Assembly: GCF_014207985.1 (NCBI RefSeq)
Contig: NZ_JACHMI010000001.1
Coordinates: 10,771,001 to 10,835,000 of the forward strand
Origin: Nonomuraea rubra
Lineage (GTDB): Bacteria > Actinomycetota > Actinomycetes > Streptosporangiales > Streptosporangiaceae
Length of the DNA: 64,000 nt
Reading direction: 5' to 3'
Shown here: positions 35,492 through 43,468 of the stretch, piece after piece
How positions within the stretch are numbered: the first letter of the stretch is position 1
Layout of the letters: each line of letters begins with the position of its first letter
The notes under the pieces: generated by a model
Database searches by the model: none
Seen by the model: only the letters and a program-made list of their open reading frames with translations
Told to the model about the DNA's origin: nothing
Translations under genes and position numbers: made by a program

Positions 35492-36729
35492 GCGTCGGCA
35501 CCGTGCGGAACGTGCGGCGGGGCAGGCTGCCCCTCGGGGTCTACCTGCTGTCGTTGAGCCTGTTCGCGATGGGCAGCGCGGAGTTCCTGCTCGCCGGCGT
35601 GCTCCCGGCCATCGCCGGGGACCTGCGGATCACGCTGTCCTCCGCCGGGGCGCTGATCTCGGCGTTCGCCGCCGCCGTGGTCGTCGGCGGCCCGCCCCTG
35701 GCCATCGCGACCCTCCGCTGGCCGCGCCGGGCGACGCTGGTGGCCACGCAGGCGGCCTTCGCCGGGTGCGTGGTGGCCGGCGTCCTGACCGACAGTTACG
35801 CGGTGCTCCTGGTGACCCGCTTCCTGTCCGGCCTCGCCTACGCGGGGTTCTGGGCGGTCGCCGCGGTCACCGCGATCAGCCTGGTCCCGCCCGACCGCGC
35901 CGCGCGCGCCTCGGGCGTGGTCGTCAGCGGGCTCAGCCTCGCGATGGTGGCCGGCGGCCCGGCCGGCACGCTGATCAGCTACTTCACCGGCTGGCGTGGC
36001 GGCTTCTGGGCGGTGGCCGCCCTCACCGCCGCCGGCGCGCTGCTGACGCTCGTGGCGCTGCCCGCCACCCGCACGCGGGGCGAGACCTCCATCCGGGACG
36101 AGCTGCGCACCATGCGACGTCCCCAGCTGTGGATCGTGTACGCCGCCACCCTCCTCAGCACCGCCGCGTACATGATCACCTTCAACTACCTGGCCGCGCT
36201 CCTCACCGGCGTCACCCGCATGCCCGGGGTCTGGATCCCGGCGGTCCTGACGCTGTTCGGCGCCGGTGCCTTCATCGGGCTGTCCATCGGAGGCAGGATC
36301 GCCGACCGGCTGCCCACCCACGCGCTCCTGGCCGGCACCCTGGGGATCCTGGCCACCTCCGTGCTGCTCGGGGCCTTCGCCCGGAATGCCGTGGCTGTCG
36401 TTCCCCTCGTACTGCTGCTGGGGGTTGCCGGATTCATCCTGAATCCGGCGATCTACGGGCGGGTGTTCGCCATCGCGGGCCAGGCGCCCACGCTGGCCGG
36501 CGCCACCACCGTCTCCGCGTTCCAGCTCGGCATCAGCCTCGTCCCCGCCTTCGCCGCCCTCGTCCTCAACGCCGCCCCCGCAGGGAGCGGTGCGGGCGAG
36601 GTCGGGGCCGTCCCGTGGCTCGGCGCGGCTCTGGCGGCGCTCACGACAGTGCCCGTCATGCTCGACCACGTGATGTCGCGCCGGAGCGACCGACCCGTCA
36701 CCCGCGGCCGGCCATCACCCCGCGGCTAA
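35488..36729 (+). CDS. MFS transporter, drug-efflux type
   Basis: 413 residues with 12 predicted helices. The N-terminal half shows FAMGSAEFLLAGVLPAIAGDL and a D-x-Y-x5-R-like motif (TDSYAVLLVTRFLSG); the AraJ/CmlR group of DHA1 exporters has this pattern. The GTG start shares bases with the oxidoreductase stop. The stop overlaps the stop of the convergent penicillin-binding protein gene in the tetranucleotide CTAA. With the XRE/cupin regulator and the oxidoreductase it probably forms a small detoxification or export unit. Confidence 0.85.
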   Translation: MSVGTVRNVRRGRLPLGVYLLSLSLFAMGSAEFLLAGVLPAIAGDLRITLSSAGALISAFAAAVVVGGPPLAIATLRWPRRATLVATQAAFAGCVVAGVLTDSYAVLLVTRFLSGLAYAGFWAVAAVTAISLVPPDRAARASGVVVSGLSLAMVAGGPAGTLISYFTGWRGGFWAVAALTAAGALLTLVALPATRTRGETSIRDELRTMRRPQLWIVYAATLLSTAAYMITFNYLAALLTGVTRMPGVWIPAVLTLFGAGAFIGLSIGGRIADRLPTHALLAGTLGILATSVLLGAFARNAVAVVPLVLLLGVAGFILNPAIYGRVFAIAGQAPTLAGATTVSAFQLGISLVPAFAALVLNAAPAGSGAGEVGAVPWLGAALAALTTVPVMLDHVMSRRSDRPVTRGRPSPRG

Positions 36730-39164
36730 CCGTCCCCCAAGGTCTGGGTGCCCTCGTCGACGGTGGTGCCGCCATCGGGATCGCCGCCGCCACCGCCGTC
36801 GTCCACCGCCTCATCACCACCGTCCCCGAGCGGGTCGTCACCAGCGTCCCCGAGCGGATCGTCCCCGGCGTCGTCCGGGCCGGCGCAGGCGGGGTCGGCG
36901 GCGCAGGCCGGATCGTCGCCGGCGTCGTCACCACCGTCGTCGGACGGATCCTCGGTCGGCTTGGGCGTCGGCTTGCGCACCAGGTCGTGCGGCTGGCCAC
37001 CGAAGACGGGCGCGGGGAACGCCTCGACGGGCTTGTTCGCCATCGCGATCGCCATGAAGTCCCGCCAGATCCTGGTAGGCGTCCCAGCCCCCTGGATGTT
37101 GCCAAGCGATACTTCCTTCCGCAGCGTGTAGCCGTTGGCGTCCTTGACGACCTTCCTCGTCTTCGGGTCGATCCGCGGCACCTCCTTGTACATCCCGACG
37201 GCCGACGAGAGCTGCGGGGTGTACCCGACGAACCAGGCCTCCTTGTTCTCGTTGTTGGTGCCGGTCTTGCCGGCGATCGGCCGCCCGCCGGGCAGCGCGG
37301 TGCCCCTGGCGGTGCCGTACCTGACCACCTGCTGCATCGCGTAGGTGGCGTCGGCGGCGGTGTCCGGGCTGATGACCGCCTTGGACCGGCCCGCCTCCTT
37401 CATGACGGTCTTCCCCGTGTACGCCTTGACCGTCAGAACCACGTGCGCGTCGTGGTGGACGCCGCCGTTGGCGAAGATGCCGTACCCGGTGGCCTGCTCG
37501 ACCGGGGTGACCAGGCCGGCGCCGATGGACATGCCGTACGCGTGGTCGTCGATGGCCTGCTCCAGGTCGTCCTGGTCGATCCCGGCGCCCTCGGCGATCT
37601 TCGCGACCTCCTCCAGCCCGACCTCCTGCGCCATCGTGGCGAACGCCGTGTTCACCGACTCGGCGGTGGCCCGGTCGATCTGCACGGCCTCGCCCACGTC
37701 GTGCGAGTTGCCGATCGGCTTGGTGCCCGGCAGCGTGACCGGCCCGTTGCCCGACACGTAGCTCCGGAGGCTGTATCCCTTCTCCAGCCAGGCGGCCAGC
37801 ACGTACGGCTTGAAGGCCGACGCCGCCTGCTTGTCGGCGTCGAAGGCGTTGTTGGTGAAGCTCTTGAGGTAGTCGTGGCCGCTGTAGAACGCGAGCACCT
37901 GGCCGTTGCGCGGGTCCACGGCGGCCAGGTTCGCGTGGATGTTCTTGTCGCCGACGGCGGCGAGATGGCTCTCGACCGCCTTCTTCGCGGCCGCCATCAG
38001 CTTCTTGTCGAACGTCGTCGTGACGCGGAACCCCTCCTTGCGCAGGCGTTCCCTGCTGATCCCCCGCTGCTCCAGCTCGCGCTGGACGATGTCGACCATG
38101 TAGCCGTTGATGCCCTTGAGCGTCTCCTTCTTGTCCAGCGGCGCGCGCTTGGGGAACTTCGCCGTCCTGGGCAGCTGCCCGTACTTCGCCGGGTCGACGA
38201 TCGCCATGCCGCGGACGGCGTAGTCGAACCGCTCCCGCGTCGGCGCCCAGTTCTTCGCCGCCTCGGCCCGGTCGAACGCGTCGGGGCTCTGGATCCGGCC
38301 CGCCAGGTACGCGCCCTCGGCGTGGGTCAGCTCGTCCACGTCCTTGTCGAAGTACGCCTGGGCGGCGGCCTGGATGCCGTTCGCGCCACGGCCGAAGTAG
38401 ATCGTGTTGAGGTAGATGGCCATGATCTCGTCCTTGGACATCTCCTTGCCCGCGCGGATCGACACGAGGATCTCCATGATCTTCCGCGTGAGCGTCCGCT
38501 CCTGGCTGAGGCCGTCGTAGTAGCCGCGCGCCATCTCCTGCGTGATCGTCGAGCCGCCCTGGACCTGCTGGCCGCTCACCGTACTCCACACCGCACGCAA
38601 GGTGCCCGACACCGAGATGCCCGGGTCCGTGCGGAACGTACGGTTCTCGACGGCGATGAACGCGTCCTGCACGTGCAGCGGGATCCTGGAGATGGGGACG
38701 ATCTCGCGCTTGGTGCCGAGCCTGGCGATCTCGGTCTTGCCGTCCCGGTAGTAGATGATGCTGCCCTGCTCGGTGGCCTGCCGCTGGGTCTGCGTGGGTA
38801 ACGGGGTGTTGGCGTACGCCACCATGATCATGCCGAAGAGGCCGGCCACCAGGACCGTGCACCCCACGAGCACCATCTTCCAACCGGGAACGTAACGCCT
38901 CCACCCGGCCCGACGAGACCCCCCCACGCCCGCCACCGTCCCCGCCGCCGCTCTCCGGCCCGACCTCCGGCCCGCTCTCCGGCCCGCTCTCCGGCCCGGT
39001 CGGCGCCGCGCCCGCGACGTCGCGAGCACCACGGGACGAGCCGCGTCCTGGCGCTCCCTCCCGCGACGCGCGCCGACGCCTCCCCGCCCGAGCCGGCCCA
39101 CCGGCCCGCACCTCGGCACCCTGACTACGACCACCGGTCGGCTCCGGCCCGGAACTGCTCCCAC
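36726..39164 (-). CDS. Bifunctional penicillin-binding protein (class A PBP), likely N-terminal frameshift
   Basis: Open frame of 812 residues. A single membrane anchor (MVLVGCTVLVAGLFGMIMV, residues about 96-114) precedes a GT51 glycosyltransferase (AFIAVENRTFRTDPGISVSG; GGSTITQEMARGYY) and a transpeptidase with SAFK, SVN and KTGT motifs, so both activities look intact. The tail is Asp/Gly-rich with 24-bp DNA repeats. The first 80 residues are Arg-rich and unnatural. Another frame from a GTG at 39168, with AGGTGA before it, has a normal Pro/Gly/Glu-rich tail and joins this frame if one base is removed from the C7 run at 38919-38925. A sequencing error or real frameshift there is likely. Confidence 0.85.
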   Translation of the reverse strand: MGAVPGRSRPVVVVRVPRCGPVGRLGRGGVGARRGRERQDAARPVVLATSRARRRPGRRAGRRAGRRSGRRAAAGTVAGVGGSRRAGWRRYVPGWKMVLVGCTVLVAGLFGMIMVAYANTPLPTQTQRQATEQGSIIYYRDGKTEIARLGTKREIVPISRIPLHVQDAFIAVENRTFRTDPGISVSGTLRAVWSTVSGQQVQGGSTITQEMARGYYDGLSQERTLTRKIMEILVSIRAGKEMSKDEIMAIYLNTIYFGRGANGIQAAAQAYFDKDVDELTHAEGAYLAGRIQSPDAFDRAEAAKNWAPTRERFDYAVRGMAIVDPAKYGQLPRTAKFPKRAPLDKKETLKGINGYMVDIVQRELEQRGISRERLRKEGFRVTTTFDKKLMAAAKKAVESHLAAVGDKNIHANLAAVDPRNGQVLAFYSGHDYLKSFTNNAFDADKQAASAFKPYVLAAWLEKGYSLRSYVSGNGPVTLPGTKPIGNSHDVGEAVQIDRATAESVNTAFATMAQEVGLEEVAKIAEGAGIDQDDLEQAIDDHAYGMSIGAGLVTPVEQATGYGIFANGGVHHDAHVVLTVKAYTGKTVMKEAGRSKAVISPDTAADATYAMQQVVRYGTARGTALPGGRPIAGKTGTNNENKEAWFVGYTPQLSSAVGMYKEVPRIDPKTRKVVKDANGYTLRKEVSLGNIQGAGTPTRIWRDFMAIAMANKPVEAFPAPVFGGQPHDLVRKPTPKPTEDPSDDGGDDAGDDPACAADPACAGPDDAGDDPLGDAGDDPLGDGGDEAVDDGGGGGDPDGGTTVDEGTQTLGDG

Positions 39165-39233
39165 TCACAGGATGATCACCTGTTTCCACGACTTCCCGGC
39201 AAGCATCGCCAGCACTGCACGTACACCCCCTAA

Positions 39234-39263
39234 CGGTTAGCCATAGATAGCGGTTAGCCATAG
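39234..39263. repeat. Direct repeat upstream of the penicillin-binding protein gene
   Basis: CGGTTAGCCATAG occurs at 39234-39246 and 39251-39263, 17 bases apart and separated by ATAG. It lies 66-95 bases upstream of the PBP start on the minus strand. It may be a binding site for a regulator recognising tandem half-sites, or an expanded promoter element. Confidence 0.5.
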
Positions 39264-39401
39264 CAGGTGTCAAACACCCCACCACAGCCAGGACCTCCCA
39301 CCGCTACGGCGAACCGCCACTGGATCCGGGCTTCAAGGCGCCGGGACGGTGCGGGACTCCGGCACGTCACGACTTCTCATGGCAGCCGGGCCCGCGCACC
39401 C

Positions 39402-40148
39402 TCACAGCCGGGATCTCAGCACGTCGACCTCACAGCCCGGCGCGAACGGATCGAAGCCGTGCTCGACCAGCCAGCGAACGTTCAGCAGGCTTCGCATCGA
39501 CCACCACGCGCGGATCACGTCGAGATCGACGTCGGCGCCATAGCCGGCGACGACGTCGCCGAGGCGCTCCGGGTGTCCGAGCGTCAGGATGGCGAGGTCG
39601 AACAGGGCATCACCCTGGCCCGCCTCGGACCAGTCGATGATGCCCGTGATCCCGTCACCCTTGACGAACACGTGATCGACCTGAAGGTCGCCGTGCGTAA
39701 ACACCGGAGCCCACGGCCGGAGCGCGGCCTCGGCGACGTCGCGGTTGCGGGTGACCAGATCGGCGGGCAGGACGCCGTTCGTCACGAGCCACTCGCACTC
39801 GACCTCGAGTTCCGCCGCCAGCTCGTCCACGCCCCGGCCGGCCCTGCCGGTCCTGGGCGGCAACGGCGCGTCGTGCAACTTCCGGACGGTGGCACCCGCC
39901 GCGGCCCACGCCGCCGGGGAAGCGGTCGAAGGCTCGCCGAGATGGCCGAGCGCCGTCCCCTGGACTGCGGCAATCGCTAGCACCGGCGGCTTGTGCCACA
40001 GCACCTCCGGGGTCGGGACCGGCGCCAGAGCCATCGCCTCGACCTCGACCGCGAGGCGCGCCTGATCGGCGTCCACCTTCAGGAACACGTCGCCGACGCG
40101 CAGGGTCGCGCGCTCGGAATGGGCGACGACCAGTTTGACCTCATCCAT
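39402..40148 (-). CDS. APH-type phosphotransferase family protein
   Basis: 248 residues, kinase-like fold of the aminoglycoside phosphotransferase/choline kinase group. The catalytic loop FTHGDLQVDHVFV and the metal-binding IIDWSEAGQGDALFDLA are intact. A conserved Lys near residue 24 (FLKVD) fits ATP binding. It is somewhat shorter than true resistance kinases (about 260-300 residues), and the nucleotide-binding lobe is compact. Whether it phosphorylates an antibiotic or a cellular metabolite cannot be decided; chromosomal APH-like genes in actinomycetes are mostly uncharacterised. It stands alone. Confidence 0.8.
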   Translation of the reverse strand: MDEVKLVVAHSERATLRVGDVFLKVDADQARLAVEVEAMALAPVPTPEVLWHKPPVLAIAAVQGTALGHLGEPSTASPAAWAAAGATVRKLHDAPLPPRTGRAGRGVDELAAELEVECEWLVTNGVLPADLVTRNRDVAEAALRPWAPVFTHGDLQVDHVFVKGDGITGIIDWSEAGQGDALFDLAILTLGHPERLGDVVAGYGADVDLDVIRAWWSMRSLLNVRWLVEHGFDPFAPGCEVDVLRSRL

Positions 40149-40292
40149 GGGCGACCAGTATCCCGGGGACGATCGCCGACGTCACCGCGTTTATCGCGTG
40201 CGATCGCGCGGCCGACCGCGTCCCGCCACCAAGCGGCCTCGCGCCCGGCACCGACCGCCGACCAGGTCAAGTCCACCACTTTGAGAGGAGCC

Positions 40293-41309
40293 CTAGGACC
40301 AGGAAACGGCCTCCAACTCCCCCAGATCCCCCAGCCCGATCCGCCCCTCCTCCGCCAGCACCGCGATCATCGCCAACCCCTCATCGAGGGTCACATACCG
40401 CCCGAAAGAACACCCGGCCGCCGCATCCGGCGTCTCCGCCCAGAGCCGGGTCCCGCCCTCCCACGCGAACTGCAGCACCCTCCCCGCCACCCGCTCGAAA
40501 CAGGCGAAGTTGCCATCACGCGGAGTCAGCCAGAGCAGCAGATCCCGGCTCTCCCCCGCCGACATGACCACCGGCTCATCCCCAGAGGCCCAGGCCTGAT
40601 CGCGGAAGGTGACCATCAACCCCGGCTCGCGCTCGCCACCCCCGCCCAGCTCCGGATGCTCCGCCAACCACCCGAAGCGCCGCCGCTGCCAGTTCACCTT
40701 CACCTCGATGCGCTGCCCGTCGTCCCCGCACCACTCGACCTGCAGCCCCCGGCGCCGCAACACCTCAACGATCTCTCCCCCGATCCCACCGCCGGGCCGG
40801 CGCTCCCCCTCTCCCCGGAACCCGCCACCCGGCCCGCGCTCCCCCTCACCCCCGAGCTCGCCGGGCCCGAACGCAAGGTAGACACCCCCACCCGCCACAG
40901 CCCTCTCGACGTCCTGCCCGTGGTAGAAGACATAACCCCGCACCCCGGACAGCCCGCTGATCTCCCGCCCCATCTCGGCGATCCCGCAGCTCATGCAGCA
41001 GGTGTAGTGCTCCCTCGCCACGATCCCCGCCATCGCGAGCTCCCCCATGGCCAGGCTCAGCCGATCGTTGTCCGTGACGGCGGGCCACCCGGCCTGGGCG
41101 GCGAGATGCCCGGCGAACTCCTCGGCCACGACGCCCCTGACCGCCTCGTCCAGCAGCTCCCTGTCCTCGACCTCGTCCGCCCAGGTCTCGATCACCCCCC
41201 GGACCACCCGCTCGAAGTCGTGCCGCCCGGCGGCCACCGCCGTGTGAACCTCCTCCGCGATCTCGTCCCGGACGGATTCATCGATCAGCTGCCGGCTGGC
41301 GAGGTCCAT
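40293..41309 (-). CDS. DUF6891 domain-containing protein
   Basis: 338 residues, soluble. The N-terminal half has the DUF6891 pattern: helices around RHDFERVVRGVIETWADE, then HYTCCMSCGIAEMG with three Cys, then GYVFYHGQDVERAV. A Gly/Arg-rich low-complexity linker with two related repeats (about residues 155-180) joins a C-terminal domain (VKVNWQRRRFGWLAEHPEL) that I do not recognise. Its start lies inside the end of the polyphosphate polymerase gene (32-base overlap), so it is the last gene of that cluster. Function unknown. Confidence 0.75.
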   Translation of the reverse strand: MDLASRQLIDESVRDEIAEEVHTAVAAGRHDFERVVRGVIETWADEVEDRELLDEAVRGVVAEEFAGHLAAQAGWPAVTDNDRLSLAMGELAMAGIVAREHYTCCMSCGIAEMGREISGLSGVRGYVFYHGQDVERAVAGGGVYLAFGPGELGGEGERGPGGGFRGEGERRPGGGIGGEIVEVLRRRGLQVEWCGDDGQRIEVKVNWQRRRFGWLAEHPELGGGGEREPGLMVTFRDQAWASGDEPVVMSAGESRDLLLWLTPRDGNFACFERVAGRVLQFAWEGGTRLWAETPDAAAGCSFGRYVTLDEGLAMIAVLAEEGRIGLGDLGELEAVSWS

Positions 41310-42132
41310 GGCCGATCACTATGCCAGCCCTCCCCGGCGCCCCGCCGCCGCTCCGGCGACCGGGCCGGTGCACGAGATAGCGCCGCAACACCGGATGCCA
41401 CCGGTTGGCGGGCAGCTCCCGGAGCGCGGCCACCGCGAGGCAGTACTTGCTCACGCTCACCGGCCGGACTCCCATCCCCCGCAGCACCTTGTCGATCAGC
41501 GCCTTCCCGTCCACCGACTTCGACTCCAGCAGCACCAGGTCCCCGCGCGCGGGGCTGCTGCGCCGCCCGTCGCGGCACACCAGCCCGGTGTCGCAGGTCA
41601 GCCGTGCCGTACCGGAGCGGTCGATGAGCGTCACCCGCTTGTAGTCCGTGGCCAGCACCGGCTCCAGCGTGTCGGGGGCGATGAGGCGCAGCTCGCTGAG
41701 CAGCGTGTCCTGGACGAACTCCAGCGCCTGGCTCGTGAGCGTGTGGCCCGGCACCCCGTCGTAGGGGATGCGGTGCTTGTCGGTGCCGCCCCGCGCGCCG
41801 CTGAGCTTGAGCTCCAGCCACTGGCCGCCCCCGTCGAGATAGGTACGCGTACGGAGCTTGAACCTGCGCCGCCGATCCTGCCGATGCTGGTGGTAGGTGA
41901 GCAGGCCAGGGGTGTCGAAGTAGGTGGAGGTGTAGCGGAACTGCCGCCGCCCCCCGATCCGCAACGCGAGGAAGCCGTCGCCCAGCTCCGCCGAGAGCCG
42001 CGCCATGGTGGAGGCGGTGACGATGTACTTGCAGTCGACCCGGCTCATCAGCTCCGGCACCTCCTCCAGCCCGACCGCCGGCATCCCGGCGGCGACCCCT
42101 GCCAGCAACGCGTCCGCGTACGGCTCAGCCAT
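41278..42132 (-). CDS. VTC-domain polyphosphate polymerase family protein
   Basis: 284 residues, single VTC-type domain. The conserved basic and acidic tunnel residues are visible in order: SRVDCKYIV (R and K), RFKLRTRTY, WLELKLS (E-x-K), YKRVTL, VLLESKS (E-x-K) and SVSKYCL. These are the residues that bind triphosphate and metal in yeast Vtc4 and related enzymes, so polyphosphate or another polyphosphate-processing reaction is expected, facing the cytoplasm. ATG at 42132 with GAAGAGG upstream. The C-terminal 25 residues are Arg/Gly-rich. Paired with the DUF4956 gene 45 bases upstream, an arrangement common in bacteria. Confidence 0.85.
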   Translation of the reverse strand: MAEPYADALLAGVAAGMPAVGLEEVPELMSRVDCKYIVTASTMARLSAELGDGFLALRIGGRRQFRYTSTYFDTPGLLTYHQHRQDRRRRFKLRTRTYLDGGGQWLELKLSGARGGTDKHRIPYDGVPGHTLTSQALEFVQDTLLSELRLIAPDTLEPVLATDYKRVTLIDRSGTARLTCDTGLVCRDGRRSSPARGDLVLLESKSVDGKALIDKVLRGMGVRPVSVSKYCLAVAALRELPANRWHPVLRRYLVHRPGRRSGGGAPGRAGIVIGHGPRQPAADR

Positions 42133-42177
42133 GCGCACCTCTTCCCACCCGTTCCAGAACCCGTCCCAGCGTCCGCG

Positions 42178-42735
42178 TCACCGCACACCGACCCTCGCGT
42201 TCGGCGCCACGTACCGGACGTCCACCACCGTCACATCCCGTACGTAGTCCACCTGCGTGACCTCGCACTGCAGCACCCGCGCCCGCAACCGGCTCTCCAG
42301 GTCCACCCGCAACGCCTCCGGGTCGGCGTGCACCACGTCCAGCGTCACGACCTGGTGGCGGGTCCGCCCGAGCAGGCCGGGATGGTCCGCGACGTACATG
42401 ACCGCCAGCAGCACCCCGTTCAGCAGGAGCGCCGTCAGCGGCCACGCGCCGGCGATGCCGTTGACCAGGCCCAGCACGATCGCGACGAAGTAGTAGGCGA
42501 TCTCCTGCTGCGTGATCTCGCTCGATCGCAGCCGGATGATGGACAGCACGCCGAACAGCCCGAACCCGACGGCGATGTCGACCCGCTGGACCAGCAGCAG
42601 CGACACGACCGCGAAGATGCCCACGTTCAGCGCGACGTAGGCGAACAGCAGGTCGCGCCGGTGGTGGCGCCGGTAGTAGAGGCCGTAGGCGAGCAGGACG
42701 ATCGCCACGAGATCCATCGTCAGTCCGGTTATCAC
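42178..42735 (-). CDS. DUF4956 integral membrane protein
   Basis: 185 residues. Four transmembrane segments fill residues about 5-115 (LVAIVLLAYGLYY; FAYVALNVGIFAVVSLLLV; GLFGVLSIIRLRSSEITQQEIAYYFVAIVLGL; ALLLNGVLLAVMYVA). The C-terminal soluble beta-rich domain follows (VTLDVVHADPEALRVDLESRL). The motif GLFGVLSIIRLRS is the family hallmark. DUF4956 proteins are regularly encoded beside VTC polymerases and probably form the membrane part of the same machine. GTG start with GGAAGGAG upstream. PHO-box-like direct repeats lie 25-64 bases before the start. Confidence 0.85.
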   Translation of the reverse strand: MITGLTMDLVAIVLLAYGLYYRRHHRRDLLFAYVALNVGIFAVVSLLLVQRVDIAVGFGLFGVLSIIRLRSSEITQQEIAYYFVAIVLGLVNGIAGAWPLTALLLNGVLLAVMYVADHPGLLGRTRHQVVTLDVVHADPEALRVDLESRLRARVLQCEVTQVDYVRDVTVVDVRYVAPNARVGVR

Positions 42736-42759
42736 AACCGCTCCTTCCGCAGTGTTCCT

Positions 42760-42799
42760 GATGAACAGCTTGGTGGCGGGGGGTGAAGCGATGGTGAGC
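42760..42799 (-). promoter_or_regulatory. PHO-box-like 11-bp direct repeats
   Basis: Read on the minus strand, GCTCACC (42793-42799), CTTCACC (42782-42788) and GTTCATC (42760-42766) each match the actinobacterial PhoP consensus GTTCACC in six of seven positions. They are spaced 11 and 22 bases, i.e. on one helical face; the unit in the 22-base gap is poorly conserved. They lie in the 70-base gap between the response regulator stop and the DUF4956 start. A PhoP-type or OmpR-type regulator is the expected binder. Confidence 0.6.
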
Positions 42800-42805
42800 T
42801 GACGA

Positions 42806-43468
42806 TTAGGCGACTCTCATCCGATAGCCCGTGCCGCGTACGGTCTCGATGCGGTCGGCGCCGATCTTGCGGCGCAGGTAGCGCACGTAGACGTCCACCA
42901 CGTTCGACCCGGGGTCGAAGTCGAACCCCCACACGTGGCTGAGCAGCTGCTCGCGCGTCAGCACCTGGTCGGGATGCCGGCAGAAGATCTCCGCCAGGGC
43001 GAACTCCCTGGTCGACAGGTCCACCGCCCGATCGCCGACGTAGACCCGCCGCGTACGCAGATCCAGCGACAGATCGGACACCCGCAGCACCGTCACCTCC
43101 GGAGTACGGTCGGCCCGCAGCCGCAACCGCACCCTGGCCAGGAGCTCCTCGAAGGCGAAGGGTTTGGCGATGTAGTCGTCGGCACCGCCCTCCAGCCCCG
43201 CCACCGTGTCGCTCACACTGTCACGCGCGGTCAAAATGATCACAGGGATGGTCACCATGGACTCGCGCAACCGCCGCAACACCGTGAACCCGTCGCTCAA
43301 CGGCAGCCCGATGTCCAGGATGAGCAGGTCGAACCCGCCCGCACTGGCCAGGTCGTACGCCGCGACCCCGTCTCCCACCACGGCGGTCACGAAGCCGTTG
43401 GCCCGCAACCCCTTCTCCACGAATGAGGCGATCCTGGCCTCGTCCTCGGCGATCAGAATCCGGTTCAA
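42806..43468 (-). CDS. Response regulator, OmpR/PhoB family
   Basis: 220 residues. I choose the TTG at 43468 (MNRILIAEDEARI): GGAGG lies 5 bases upstream and TTGA overlaps the kinase stop. An ATG 21 bases earlier is also in frame. The receiver domain has D8/D9, the phosphoacceptor D52 (LLILDIGLP) and the Lys in IAKPFAF. The C-terminal winged helix contains STREFALAEIFCRHPDQVLTREQLLSHVWG and the RRKIG recognition region. With the upstream kinase it forms a two-component system. Its targets may include the DUF4956-polymerase genes directly downstream and the palindrome upstream of the cluster. Confidence 0.9.
   Translation of the reverse strand: MNRILIAEDEARIASFVEKGLRANGFVTAVVGDGVAAYDLASAGGFDLLILDIGLPLSDGFTVLRRLRESMVTIPVIILTARDSVSDTVAGLEGGADDYIAKPFAFEELLARVRLRLRADRTPEVTVLRVSDLSLDLRTRRVYVGDRAVDLSTREFALAEIFCRHPDQVLTREQLLSHVWGFDFDPGSNVVDVYVRYLRRKIGADRIETVRGTGYRMRVA

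Noticed and set aside
39402..40148. APH-type gene as an antibiotic-resistance determinant
   Set aside because: Catalytic motifs are present but the protein is short and has no cluster context. Many chromosomal APH-like kinases are unrelated to resistance, so no resistance claim is made.
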